A stretch of 64,000 nucleotides of DNA, taken from NCBI GenBank assembly GCA_017871115.1, contig JAFCIZ010000005.1:2340501-2404500 (forward strand), read 5' to 3'. The DNA is from Cunninghamella blakesleeana. Lineage: Eukaryota > Mucoromycota > Mucoromycetes > Mucorales > Cunninghamellaceae. Below, in pieces: positions 47,373 to 60,747 of the stretch (position 1 is the first letter of the stretch; each line of letters opens with the position of its first letter). Below the pieces are notes generated by a model that was not told the origin of the DNA, made no database searches, and saw only the letters and a list, made by a program, of their open reading frames with translations. A program made the position numbers and the translations under genes.

Positions 47373-48662
47373 ATGTCAAAAAGTGATGTTGAGGATTTTG
47401 CATCAGAAGCAGAGGAATATGAAGTAGAAGCCATTCGTAAACATCGAAAAGTAAGCTTGCTTTATTATTATTATTATCAACATTATTTTTATTTCGGTAG
47501 TAAATAAATTAATAAAACAACATATATCCCTCTTTATTTACTTTATATTATTATTTTTAATAGCAAGGTGGTATTACAGAATTTTTAGTGAAATGGAAAA
47601 ACTATGATGATAGTGAGAATACATGGGAGCCAGAAGAAAATTTGGAGTAAGTATATAAGCCATTCAAATAAGAAATACTGAGGGAAAAAAAAAAAAAAAA
47701 AAAAAGATTAATGGCTCGAAAACAATTCTTTTATTACCATGATTTATTCTCATTTCCTCTTTTCCTCATTCTTTACATGTACGTATTATTGTTATTATTA
47801 TTATTTAAAATAGAACAGCAAGTGAAATTGTAGCTCAATATTGGGCTGAGCAAGAACAAAAGAAAGCAAAAACTTCAAGAAAAAGATCAAAAACTCCTCA
47901 AACTGACCACACAAATGGAAAAAATAAAAAAACAAAAAATAAATATCAGTCGCCATCTCCAATATTCTCTGATATTTCATATCCGAGCCTCGATTCACCT
48001 AAAAATACAACTGAAAAGGATAACCCTGGCGATGGATTTGTATCGTCAGAAACTTCTAAAAAAGATCAGCATGACAAAAAATATAAAAATGAAAAGCAAT
48101 ACGAAGAACAAGATTATAATGAACGTATATTAAATGATGATGAAGAATATGGAGTGTTACAAAATAATAATAGACCTAAAAGATCATTAAAGATTATTAT
48201 GAGAAATACATCGGAAGATGATGGTAAGGAAAATTTAAAAGATACAACAGTGAATAATAATAAATCTATATGTAAGGAAGTTTCTAATTTATTTTTTGGT
48301 TATAATGAATTTTCCAAAGAACTAAAGAATTTGGATGATGAAGATGATGATACATATGATGAGGCAGAAACAAAAGATGAAAGAGAAGAGGACGACGAGG
48401 ACGACGACGACGATTATGATGATGATGATGGAGATGATGGAGAATCAAATGATAGCAAATCTGGAATTAATAATACTACACCTCATTCTATATCTATATC
48501 TATGGATATTGAAGGTAATGGAAAACCAAAGAAATATCAAGTCATCGTAGATAGAGATCATGTCGATAGCTCATTATCTTGGGAAACAGATGTTGAAAAG
48601 ATCATTAATGTTTATCAAGATCAAGAAGAGCATAGATATCAAGGTGTTGTTAAATGGTAAAG

Positions 48663-48705
<43 letters not shown>

Positions 48706-48774
48706 AATAAAAATGGTATAACTATGTATATACAAGTGTATACAAGTATTCATATTCTATTTGTTTTTCTCTTA

Positions 48775-48813
<39 letters not shown>

Positions 48814-49009
48814 TATTAATTAGGTCAAATGGTACATATTCTTTACATCCAAATGAAGAACTTCGTAAAAAATGCCCAGAACAGGTAGGTTGTCTTTTTG
48901 GTTTTAATACTGTTATTAAAAGAAAAAAAATACGAGTAAACTAATTTATCTTTTTTATTTTTAGCTGATAGACTTTTATGAAAACCATCTTTATTTCCGT
49001 TCAAGCTAA
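47373..49009 (+). CDS. HP1-like chromodomain / chromo-shadow protein
   Basis: 369 aa from five exons: 47373-47450, 47564-47646, 47814-48656, 48824-48884 and 48965-49009. The N-terminal chromodomain (about 14-68) has EYEVEAIRKHRKQGGITEFL, VKWKNYDDSENTWEPEENLE and AQYW; the aromatic-cage positions (Y of EYEVE, W, Y/W in NTWEP) are present. A long hinge of over 200 residues is Lys-rich at first, then strongly acidic (poly-Asp/Glu around 250-275). The C-terminal chromo-shadow domain (about 290-369) contains YQGVVKWSNG and ENHLYF. HP1 binds H3K9-methylated histones and dimerises through the shadow domain to form heterochromatin. The hinge is much longer than in animal HP1. The third intron begins with a (GA)n microsatellite. 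Confidence 0.9.
48666..48702 (+). repeat. (GA)n microsatellite in an HP1 intron
   Basis: About 18 GA units just after the GTAAAG donor of the third intron; a purine-only tract in the transcribed strand. The same intron also has a long (TA)n run at about 48777-48807. Confidence 0.9.
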
Positions 49010-49502
49010 TTGATATCCTGCTCATATTGCTCATTACTATTATTATTATTGTTATTGTTACTATTATTACTGTTATAATTTTTGTTAATATTATTATTTT
49101 AATTATTGTTATAATTAACATTATAATCATTATTATTTCTATCACTATCATTATTATTTTCATTATTTTGTGTTATTTTTTATATCTACGCATTATTACC
49201 AACTCATTTTTTTAAAATACTTTATTTATATATATATACAAAAGAGTTCATATGTATATATTTTCCTTATATATAATTAATAAATCACTCCATATCTCTT
49301 TGTTTACATTTATTTGTTTAAGGATCTAAGAAAATAAATATAAAGAGTATACTTATTACAATAGTTTTATTTTTTTATTTATTTAAAAAAAATATGAATG
49401 AAATTGAAAGAAAAATGAAATGGAATATAATAAAATAATAATTAGAATAATACGTATATTAATGAATGATAACAATAATAATAATAATGATATGATGCTG
49501 TT
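49010..49502. other. Convergent intergenic region, HP1 / DIM1
   Basis: An imperfect (ATT/GTT)n tract runs from about 49035 to 49165. It is open in several frames only because of composition. No gene. Confidence 0.5.
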
Positions 49503-50987
<1,485 letters not shown>

Positions 50988-52041
50988 AATAAATAGATTA
51001 ATAAAATATACTATACGTAGAAGAAATAGAAAAAGTTTAAAGAAAAGGAGAAAAAAAAAAAAGAATAAGAGAAAAAAAAAAGAAAAGAAGCCACTTTCAA
51101 TTTTAAATACCGCTGCCAAAAAAATACTATTTTTTTTTTCATGCATTTTATAAATTCATTTAAATAAACCTTTATATATGTATTTATTACACATATAAGC
51201 AAAAAGGTTGTTTTTTTACTTGACAATAAATCAAACATCTTTTTTAAAATTTATATTCTATATATATCAAAGTTTAGTGTTTACTGATATCTACATATTA
51301 AGTGTGTCTGACGAAATTGAGTTTTTTTTTAAAAAAATGAAACCAATATGTTCACAAGTAGAACTAGCATATGTATTTAATGTTAATAAAAATGTAAAGT
51401 AAAAAACGTTTAGGCGAAAAATATAAAGCGGGAAAAAAAAAAGTGTATTAACGTACAAAGAAACAGTTATATACTACTTGTATTTTGATTACTGCAATTT
51501 TAAAAATATATTACAGAAGATATTTTTTTCCAAATAAAGACAATGCTTTCCTTATAATTTACGGCTAAACCAAACTTCATAGGCATTTCTTTCCCCCGAT
51601 TACAGTTTTAAAAAAAAATCCAAACTTTAGGCATTTCTTTCCTCCGATTGCGTTTAAGAAAAAAAATTATAATAAAATGCATAATAGCAATAATAACAAT
51701 AATGATAATAGTTATAATGAACAGTATAAATAATATATACAAATACATATACATATATATTTATTAAAAAGCTTCACATCAATCTATAATGGTTTATATA
51801 TAATCGAAAGTAAATAAAAATGTGGGGAGATCGTTTTTAAATTTTAAGTTTATGTATATTAGTATTATAAAAAATTAAAATTTGTGGGAACCAAATTTGT
51901 CATTGATTTTTTTTTAAAGGCGCCGCCATGTGAAATATAACTTTCCCTTTTTTTTTCCAGTTTATTTCACTTTTTTTCTCTTTCTTTTTTTTTTATTTTT
52001 AAAATAAACTAATCACTTTTTTTTAAAAATAAATAAATATC
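50988..52041. other. Divergent intergenic region, DIM1 / acyl-CoA oxidase
   Basis: Shared upstream region. CCGC core at 51110-51113 (DIM1 side), GCGCCGCC near 51920-51927 (oxidase side), and a ~50-bp tandem duplication at 51570-51667 (listed separately). Short T/A-run frames are not genes. Confidence 0.5.
51570..51667. repeat. Imperfect ~50-bp tandem duplication
   Basis: Units 51570-51619 and 51620-51667 share CCAAACTT, AGGCATTTCTTTCC, CCGATT and an A-run at the end. Located about 375-470 nt upstream of the acyl-CoA oxidase start, so possibly a duplicated regulatory site. Confidence 0.75.
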
Positions 52042-54844
52042 ATGTCTAATATTCATCTTCAACAAATGACTGCTGATCTTCAAGCAGCACGTCAAAAAGC
52101 TACTTTTAATGTAAAAGAATTACAAAAGACTCTCTATGGAAATGAAATGATCCTTCACTTTGTAACTAAACTCAGAGGTATTATCGACAAGGAACCTTTA
52201 TTAGATAGATCACAACTCTATTATATGAACAGAGAACAAGTAAATATATTTATAAATAGTTTTATCGTTATTATTATTACAAAAAACGATCGTGTTCTCA
52301 TTATTTATTATTACTTTTATCATTTATTAGATGATTGAACACTCACTCTTAATGCATAAACGTATTATTGATATCGTTGAAGAAGAAGGATTATCTGATA
52401 TAGAATTCCAAGGCCTTGTTTTGCTTAATGAATTATTAACACCACTTGGACTCCATTATTCAGGTACATACATATACGCCAAATAATGCATATTATTTAT
52501 AAACACCTTATAATTTGTACTATTCTTACTTTTATCCTTTTTCTTTTTTCTGTTAAAAAAATTAATAGCCTTTATTCCCGTTATTCAATCCCAAGGTACC
52601 GATGAACAAATAGCTAAATGGGTAGAACCAGCTCAAAAATTAGCTATCATGGGGTGTTATGCACAAACTGAATTGGGGTAAATAAATAATGTCAATTAAG
52701 AACAACTTAAAAAGCATCAACTGATTTTTTCAATTGTTTTTATTGACCCCTTACTTATTTATTTGGTCTATCTTTTTTATTTTATATTCTTAATTATATA
52801 GCCATGGATCTAATGTACAAGGTCTTCGTACAACTGCAACTTTAGATACAAACACAGATGAATTTATCATTCATAGTCCTGATATTACTGCCGCTAAATG
52901 GTGGATTGGTGGTCTTGGTATTGCTGCTACACATTGTGTACTTCAAGTACGTAAATAGAAAGTGTATATATGTACTAAAATGTTGGAAAAATAAAAAAAA
53001 AAAAGAATAGAAATGGTTAATGATGATTTATTTATTTATTTTTAACTAGGCTCAATTGATCATTGATGGTAAACCTTATGGTCCTCATATTTTTATTGTT
53101 CCTGTTCGTTCACCTGGTAATTTATTGAAAACAGATACTATAGATATTACGTATACGTAAAAAGTATTATCAAAATCCATGATTAATTAAAAATATGTAA
53201 ATTTACGTGCATAAAATTTATAGTTGATAGAAAACCAGTCAAAGGTGTAACTGTTGGTGATATTGGTCCAAAAGCTTATGACGGATTTGCAACTGTTGAT
53301 AATGGATGTAAGTGTTATTGTTTTATGATATATATATAATTTATGAGTAGAGTGATTTATTTATATATATTTATATAGTTGCCTTATTCGATAATGTACG
53401 TATTCCAAGAGAAAACATGTTGATGAGATTTGCAAAAGTAACAAGAGATGGACAGTATATTAAACCTGTACACGACAAACTCTCCTATGGTAGTATGGTC
53501 AAATTGAGAGTAGGTATGGTAGCCGATGCTGGTATCAAACTTGGCAAAGCAGCAACTATTGCTATTCGTTATTGTACTGTAAGACGTCAATTCCATTCAA
53601 CTGATTCCAAGAAAGGAGAACTTGAACAACAAGTCATTAATTATTCCTCTGTCCAACATCGATTATTCCCTTTGGTATCTATCTCTTATGCATTACTTTT
53701 CGCTGGTCAAAGTGTAAATGCCGATTTCCAAAAAATGACAAAACAACTTTTAAAACAAGATGCTAGTATGCTTCCTGATATGCACATCACCACCTGTTCT
53801 CTAAAGGTATGGTCTACACGTCGATCAACAGATGGTCAAGAAGAATGTCGTAAAGCTATGGGAGGTCATGGATATTCACAATTTAGTGGTGTAGGCCAAC
53901 TCTTTGCTACTTCTGTACCATCCAATACTTATGAAGGAGATAATTATGTCTTGTGTCAACAAGTAGGTCGCTCATTATTAAAACAACTCTCAGAATTGGT
54001 CAAGGCTGGAAAACCGTTGGAGAAAGATGCTAAATCTTCTTATTTGAATTTGTTGCATGATGATACTCCTCATTCTCCTTATGTATTAAAAAATTCATTT
54101 GATATTTTAGAACCTCAAGTACAGCATCATATTTTCGGTTTAAGAGCTGCTCGTCTTGTTGCTGATCTTGCTCAACAAATGAAAAATGGTCGTCCTTGGG
54201 CTGATGTCAACATTGAATGTTGGAATATTTGTTTTGCCCACGCCGAATATAATTTAGTAAAACAATTTAATGAACGCGTTATTGCTTTATCTAAACAATC
54301 TCCTGACTTGGCTGAACCTTTGAAATTATTAGCTAATACTGTAAGAAAAAAAAAAAAGTAAAAAATAATAATATACATATATAATAATTTACTTATTTTC
54401 TTTTTTTTCTTCTATTTTAGTTTGCCGTAAGTTTAATTTGTCAATCCTCTTTGGGCAGTTTCCTTTCTACTGGCACACTTCGATCTGTTGACTTGGATGG
54501 TATCCAAGGTCAATTCCGTCAACTCCTTCATAAATTTGCTACTATCGCTGTTCCAATCACTGATGCTTACGGTTTCACTGATCGTGAATTAGTTACTTCA
54601 TTAGGTGTCTATGAAGGCAATGCTTATGAAAAATATTGGGAAGCTGTCCAAAAGAATCCTTTGAATCAAGAAAGTGGAAGAAAATCTATTGATGTAAATT
54701 ATTATTATCTAATATATATATATATATATATATATTTAAAAAAAAATCTAGTTCTAACATTTCTTTTTATTATTTTGTATTTAGGCTGTCTTATTCAAAA
54801 TGTTACATCATGGCGATAATTTGAAACTTTCATCTAAATTATAA
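52042..54844 (+). CDS. Peroxisomal acyl-CoA oxidase
   Basis: First and rate-limiting step of peroxisomal beta-oxidation: acyl-CoA to trans-2-enoyl-CoA with H2O2 release. 676 aa from nine exons: 52042-52239, 52331-52463, 52569-52677, 52802-52946, 53050-53116, 53224-53307, 53379-54340, 54421-54693 and 54785-54844. Visible blocks: [89 protein letters not shown] and PSNTYEGDN, which includes the catalytic-base Glu region (YEGDN). The C-terminus is SKL, a canonical PTS1 peroxisomal import signal. Length is normal for ACOX. Chain-length preference cannot be told. Phases agree at every junction. Confidence 0.95.
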
Positions 54845-55681
54845 TTTATTTATTTGTGTACTTTTTATTACTTTATTACAATAAAATATATAATTATATA
54901 TGTAAATTATTTCAAAATATTTTGTTTTCTCACAAAAGTATTATTAAAAAAAAAGTGAATTTCAGTAATAGATGGTTTTTATTTATATTATATCTTGACA
55001 TATTTATACAAGTTAGTGATAAAAAAAAACCATTAGAGTATAGTTGCATATTGTTCAAAATAGAAATACTCGTAAAATATATATAATTATAAAAAGGTTT
55101 TTAGAAATGCTTTATATTTCTATTAACCAGTAAATTATATTAATAAAGAGCTTTCCTGTATAAAATTAATATCATAACATAATAATAACCTTATATGCTT
55201 TATTTGTTTTATGTAATTTTTTTTCTCGTATTCTTTTATATATAACAATAATTTAATCTTACATAACAAGTAAAAACACTGATTAAACCTTATTTTTCAT
55301 TGGTTATCTCAAAGCCGTTAATTAAAATAATTTTGTTTTTGTTTTCAATTGAAGCTTTTTTATATGATATATATTTACATTTATAATTAATATATATAGC
55401 TTTAATACATAATGTGCTTAATTCAAAAAATAAATGTTGATATGATAGCTTAAAATATTTTAACTAAAAGAAAATTAATGTACAATTTTGAATATGGCAA
55501 ACTTGGTGAGTGAACTAAAATTAAACTATTCCCAGAAAAATTTAAACAGGAAGAAATTCAAAGTGTCAGCCTTTTCTTTCCTTTTTAAACAGCCGCATTT
55601 TTTTGTACCTAATTTAATTTAATTTTTTTTAATTCTTTCTCTTCTTTTTTTCTTTCACTTTATATATTTTTTAACGATATA
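54845..55681. other. Intergenic region
   Basis: 3' end of the oxidase and promoter of the hydrolase. A CCGC core at 55593-55596 lies 86 nt upstream of the next ATG, followed by a pyrimidine-rich tract. The frame at 54856-55086 is AT-driven and rejected. Confidence 0.45.
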
Positions 55682-57330
55682 ATGTATGAACCTTTTCCAG
55701 CCCATCCACTTATTCGAGAATTCGTAACAGCACAAACAGGTTTACCTGAAGATCAAGCTCTACAACCTAATATTGTAAGAAAGTTTTTTTCTGAACAAGC
55801 AGCTACTATTCCTGTAGCAGATGCTCTTCGTGAAGAAAGAATCGTTCAAGTGGATTCTTTAAATATAAAACTTACTTTTATACGTCCACATGGTTCCGAA
55901 AATAAAACATTGCCTATTATTTTATTCTTGTAAGTATTTCATATTTAAATAGAGTGAGTAATAATAATAATGAAAAAGAAAAGGAAAAGAGTTTATATAT
56001 TAACCGTTATGTATCCTTTTTATACTTCCTTTTTCCTTTTCCTTTTATAGTCATGGTGGAGGTATTAAATAGATAATATATATATATAAATAAATAAATA
56101 GGCACAAAGGACATAGAATAAAGTATATATATATATATAATTTGGTTTTTGATTTTATTTTATTTTTTTATATAAAAGGGTTCTTTATGGGTGATATTAA
56201 CACACATTCTATTCTCGTATATCAGGTAATAATAGATAATAAAGATGTATATTATTTTATTATTATCATAAAAAATTTAATAAGAAATCAATCACAAATT
56301 AATATTTTATTTTTTTTCTCTAAAATAAAAACAATAATTTATATAAAAAGCTTGCTATCCAAACACCTGCTGTTGTAGTTTTTGTTGATTATTCACTTAG
56401 TCCTGAAGCAAAACATCCAATTGCCTTGGAAGAATGTTATGCTGCTTTAACTTGGATTAATAAAAATGCTGCCTCTTTTAATGGTGACGCTAATAGATTA
56501 GCTTTATGTGGGGATAGCGCTGGTAAAAAAGAATAATTTTACATAATTATTTTTATATGAAAATAGGGTTTTTAACTAATGAATTTTTATTTATTTTATT
56601 ATATCTTTTTTTGATAGGTGGAAACATGACTGCTGCAATTGCTGGTAAATATATATATATATATATATGAATATGTACTTGTATAATTTGGGCAAGTTCT
56701 TAATTCTAAACCATATATATATTATATTTTTATATTTTTATCTATTTATAAGCTTATGCCAAAGAAAAAGGAAATACATCTATTAAAGCACAAGTTTTAC
56801 TTTATCCTATGCTTGGGATTAACTTTGAAACTGAAAGCTATACAAAATACAAAAACGATTCCTTTTTACCACGTGAAGTAATGCAATGGGTTTGGAGGCA
56901 ATATCTAACCGAAGAAAGTAAAACAAGTCGATTCGCTGTTCCTCAACTATCTACTAAAGAGCAATTAGAAGGTCTACCTCCAGCTTTAATCATTACAGCA
57001 GAAAAGGACGTGTTACGTGACGATGGCGAAGCCTATCAAAAGCAACTGAAACAAGCTGGTGTTAATACAGTAGCTCTAAGATACTTTGGTGTTGTAAGTA
57101 TTAAAACAATATTAAAAAATCATTTCATTAAAATTATTATATATGTATCTTTTGATCCTAATATTAATAATTACCATTGCTATTTTTTCATATTTTTATT
57201 CATTTATAATAATCAATAGAGGCACGGATTTTTTACTGAACCAAGTCTTTCCCCCGAAGCCCTAGCTGGTATTCAACAAATAGTTTATTTTTTGAAAAAG
57301 ACTTGGTCAAATGAATTAGCCAATTTATAA
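55682..57330 (+). CDS. HSL-type alpha/beta hydrolase (esterase/lipase)
   Basis: 318 aa from seven exons: 55682-55929, 56051-56061, 56179-56225, 56351-56522, 56618-56644, 56753-57093 and 57220-57330. The 11-nt second exon supplies the HGG of the oxyanion-hole motif HGGGFFMGD (from residue 84). Nucleophile Ser158 lies in CGDSAGGNMTAAIA, probable acid Asp254 in ITAEKDVLRDDGEAY, and His284 in RHGFFTEP. This is the hormone-sensitive-lipase/arylacetamide-deacetylase family (Abhydrolase_3). No signal peptide or membrane anchor is visible, so it is likely cytosolic. Substrate unknown; short-chain acyl esters are usual. Located directly downstream of, and parallel to, the acyl-CoA oxidase. Confidence 0.9.
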
Positions 57331-58564
57331 TTTATGTATTCTAAATAAATTGATTTTTTTTGTACTTTTTTCTTTTTTCTTTTTTTAATACATTTTTTTA
57401 TATCACATTATTAAAAAACTCGATGAAAAGAATATTGATCACTTTTTTTTTAAGGGGATAGAAATAATTTAATAAATAATAATAAAAAAATATAAATGCT
57501 GGGATGGATAACAGAGTAGCCAACCACAAAAAACCATCGTACCAGTTAGATTGAGATAGAGTATGAACAGCTTTAGATAAGGAACTAGCGCAAAAACCAA
57601 ATGACTTATTATTCTGCCAAGAAAGTAAACTAGTATTATAACAGAAACCATGATATTGAACAGAGTAGTATTACATTGATAAAAAAAAAAATCAGTAACA
57701 TGAATATAAAAGTTAGTTATCTGGAATGAAACCAAATCAACACCTTGAGTAAGAGCAAGTTAATTTTTTGAATAATAGCAAATTAATACAAATCAAAAAA
57801 GATCATTGATATGAATAATAATAATAGAATAATACGTATTTATCATCTTGAATTAAAAATAAATGTCGTCAAATATAATAAAGCTAATTATCTTGTATAT
57901 ATCCAAAATACCATGATTAATAACAAAAAAAAACTATCATGAATAGAGAAAAAAAAAAATACTATAAATCATAATAGACTTGCCACAGGAATCAAAAAAA
58001 ACCAATCAGAAATAATAATAAATAATAAGTCGAATTAATATATTATACATTAGTTTTATTATGCAACACTATGTATATAACAAAATCGATATTTTTGTAT
58101 ATAAGAAAAGAGATTACAAAGAATTAAAATATCACCATCAAGAAAAATATATTAAAAATTAGACCAAATAAACCTAGTTTATTAATTTGATAAAATAAAT
58201 ACATTTACATATAGGTTAGTTTATTATAGTACATATGTTATATATTTAAAGTAACAATTATAATAATAATAGTTATAACAATAATATTTATCACAAAAGA
58301 AATAATCTTCAGTACAAAAAATATACTTAAAAAAAATTAATGGAAGAGGATGCAGGAAAATCAAAGTATAAATATGAACAACTCCGAACGCACCACTTTA
58401 ACTTAAAAAAAATAGAGTAATTTCACATGATTTATTAAAATTGATTTGGTTTGATTTTTTTTATATTGCACCAATTTATTAAATAAATAAACATTTATTA
58501 TAATATATATATGTATAATATTACAGTGTAAAATAGAGACTAAAAGTAAATTAATAAAAAAAGA
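57331..58564. other. Intergenic region before the 7-TM cluster
   Basis: A minus-strand open frame at about 57469-57735 is hydrophobic but has no family signature; it may be a highly decayed membrane-protein gene. From 58200 on, the sequence resembles the 3' flank of the gene at 62729 (shared TTAGTTTATTATA and AATAATAATAGT-type blocks), indicating that the flanks were duplicated with the genes. Confidence 0.4.
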
Positions 58565-59395
58565 TCAATGTTTGGAAGCAAGATCAAACTTAGTGATTCC
58601 GACCCAATTAGCACCATATCTTAAACCAATATAAACACCAAAAAACAAAGAGAGATCAATTAGTACAAATCCAACAACTGTTACAGCCATTTCATCCATC
58701 GTTCCACTGCCAGCAATCAACACAGTTCTTCCAACAACTGCTAAAAGCAAAAAGAACCCATAAGAATAAAATGATTTGATATGAGGAATTAATTTTTGAT
58801 GAATAATAGCTAAATAAATCCAAATTAAAAAGAATGGCCAGGCACCAACGGAAATATATAAACCTAATGCTTGAAAAGTAGGGTTAAATGCAACAGTAGT
58901 TGTGGCAGCATAATAGGCAATTGTGATAATCATATAAATAAGACCATATATATATCCAAATAATATAGCATACCCAGCACCGGAATGAAGATATTGTTTA
59001 ATATTGAAAAGAGAAGTTCTTTCAAAAGCAGGATTAGGGGATTTTAAATTCATAATATGACGAGAAGGTTCAAAGGCAAACAACCATGTTAATACAGTGC
59101 TAAGACGAATAAATACACCAAATGGAATAATACAGACTGGATTAGAGAGTACTTGACCAAGGACTGCCAATAAATATGCCAAGGTTGTTATACCTACAAT
59201 GTGATATAAATAAACATACGGAAATTGTTGCTTTTGTTGGATTGTAGCTCTGATAGTATAAATATAATAAAGACCAAATAAACCTAACATAACATAATTA
59301 AAGATATTTGCCAACTCAGTGGGATCCACATTGGAGTCACCTCCACCTCCAAAACTAATATGTCCTCCACCACCTCTTCCTCCTTTTGGTGCCAT
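58565..59395 (-). CDS. Seven-TM protein with RGG-type leader (family B)
   Basis: Intronless, 276 aa, same unrecognised family as the gene at 39499. Leader MAPKGGRGGGGHISFGGGGD, then VDPTELANIFNYVMLGLFGL into helix 1. Seven hydrophobic segments. The signature here is WLFAFEPSRHIMNLKSPN followed by ERTSLFNIKQYLHSG. The loop and sixth helix keep the PHIKSFYSYGFFLL motif. The C-terminus LRYGANWVGITKFDLASKH matches the GxxWxxIxKFD ending of the paralogues. Upstream elements are shared with the other copies (59493-59510 and 59617-59630), and TTTATAAACA abuts the ATG. Same strand as the next two copies, so part of a tandem array. Confidence 0.85.
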   Translation of the reverse strand: MAPKGGRGGGGHISFGGGGDSNVDPTELANIFNYVMLGLFGLYYIYTIRATIQQKQQFPYVYLYHIVGITTLAYLLAVLGQVLSNPVCIIPFGVFIRLSTVLTWLFAFEPSRHIMNLKSPNPAFERTSLFNIKQYLHSGAGYAILFGYIYGLIYMIITIAYYAATTTVAFNPTFQALGLYISVGAWPFFLIWIYLAIIHQKLIPHIKSFYSYGFFLLLAVVGRTVLIAGSGTMDEMAVTVVGFVLIDLSLFFGVYIGLRYGANWVGITKFDLASKH

Positions 59396-59492
59396 TGTTT
59401 ATAAAATAATGTATTAAAAAAAAAAAAGTTAAAAGTTGTAAAAGAAGAAAAAAAAAAAAAAAAAAAGGAACGACAAAAAAATATAAATTTAT

Positions 59493-59510
59493 GTGGCGTG
59501 GTAATCAGAT
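59493..59510 (-). promoter_or_regulatory. Proximal conserved element, 7-TM gene B
   Basis: In gene orientation ATCTGATTACCACGCCAC, 97 nt upstream of the start; differs from the 39390 copy at two positions. Confidence 0.6.
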
Positions 59511-59616
59511 AATTTTTCCTTTTATGTATATTATGTTACACGGAAAATCTATGGTTAAATAAAATGATTGGGTTATAATTTATTAAAACTTTTCAAAGTT
59601 GTAATACAAGTAAAAC

Positions 59617-59630
59617 AGCCTCATTTTTAT
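59617..59630 (-). promoter_or_regulatory. Distal conserved element, 7-TM gene B
   Basis: AGCCTCATTTTTAT on the plus strand; the same element appears upstream of the 39499 and 62729 genes. Confidence 0.5.
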
Positions 59631-59946
59631 TTTTAATTAAATGATCTCCCTTTTTATGATTACTATTATATGTAGTTTTTATCTTAATATTTATTTTTTT
59701 GAATATCATATTAACTTTGACAAAAAGACCATCACTCTTAAAAAAGCCGTCACATATATAATAAAGTTTGCATTTTTTTTTTAAACTAAAAATGCACTAG
59801 TTTTATGATCTACTAAGTTTAATCTGATTTATTTATTTATTTTACAACAATAATTACCATATAAATATATACCTATATGTATATGTATAAAGATAGAATG
59901 TAAAAGATTTAACAATAAATAAAGATAAACGCCAAAAGGTCATTGT

Positions 59947-60747
59947 TTATGCAGGAGTAAGATCAAACTTTGAGCTGTCAAACCATTTTGGACCATATAT
60001 TAACCCAGTACAAACAGCAAAGAACAAAGAAACATCATACAAAATAAAGTTAAAGACTATATTACCCACTGGATCGTTCCATGTATCCAAAGTAGCAACG
60101 TACACAGTTCTTCCAATAAGACCACAGAACAAGAGGAACCCATAGAAATTCAAAGATCTGACATGACAAAGCAATGAACGATGTTCCCAAACCAAACCAA
60201 CCCAAATAAGGAATAATGGCCAGCTGCCAAGTTCAAGGTAACTATTCATTTGAATTATGGGAACATAGGAATAAAAGTAAACAGTAAAAGCGAGAACCAC
60301 AAAAACAATGTTAAAAATAGCATAGAGAATAACATATACATAACATAATAGGATAGCACACCCAAGAACAGAATTCAGATACTGTTTTATGTTAAAAACA
60401 GAAATTTTCTCAGCATTAGGGTTTGAGGACTGTAAGTTCATGATACGGCGTGAAGGTTCAAGAGCAAATAACCATGCAAATGCAAATCCAATACGGTTAA
60501 AGACCAGAGATGAATAAAGGTTACCAGGCTGATCAAGTTCTCCATGAAGGAACGCGGATAGATAACCTAAGGTTATTAGGCCAACAACATTATGTAAAAA
60601 CAAAGCATGTTCTTTTTTTTGAACCAAAGGTTTAATGGCATACAAATAGCAAAGGCCGAATAAACCCAACATAACATAATTAAAAACATAGTATATAAAG
60701 GTGGGATCCGTACTAAGTATCTCTTTTCCGCCTCTTTTTGGTGCCAT
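59947..60747 (-). CDS. Seven-TM protein, short-leader member (family C)
   Basis: Intronless, 266 aa, unrecognised. The leader is reduced to MAPKRGGKEILSTDPTF, with no Gly-rich stretch, showing that this part is dispensable or variable. Helices follow the family pattern (YYVFNYVMLGLFGLCYLYAI; FLHNVVGLITLGYLSAFLHG). The signature reads WLFALEPSRRIMNLQSSN then EKISVFNIKQYLNSV, with Ser-Val in place of the usual Ser-Gly. The end is LIYGPKWFDSSKFDLTPA. The proximal promoter element is weak and the distal one not obvious, so expression may differ from its paralogues. TTACAAACA precedes the ATG. Confidence 0.84.
   Translation of the reverse strand: MAPKRGGKEILSTDPTFIYYVFNYVMLGLFGLCYLYAIKPLVQKKEHALFLHNVVGLITLGYLSAFLHGELDQPGNLYSSLVFNRIGFAFAWLFALEPSRRIMNLQSSNPNAEKISVFNIKQYLNSVLGCAILLCYVYVILYAIFNIVFVVLAFTVYFYSYVPIIQMNSYLELGSWPLFLIWVGLVWEHRSLLCHVRSLNFYGFLLFCGLIGRTVYVATLDTWNDPVGNIVFNFILYDVSLFFAVCTGLIYGPKWFDSSKFDLTPA

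Larger units (their letters stand above)
59396..59946. other. Spacer between two 7-TM genes
   Basis: Upstream region of the 58565-59395 gene with both conserved elements, then the 3' flank of the next gene. No other feature. Confidence 0.55.

Noticed and set aside
49027..49215. Ile-rich frame between HP1 and DIM1
   Set aside because: Product of an (ATT)n microsatellite.
57469..57735. 88-aa hydrophobic minus-strand frame
   Set aside because: A loose resemblance to helix 1-3 of the 7-TM family (LGRI...FAL) is too weak to call a second pseudogene.
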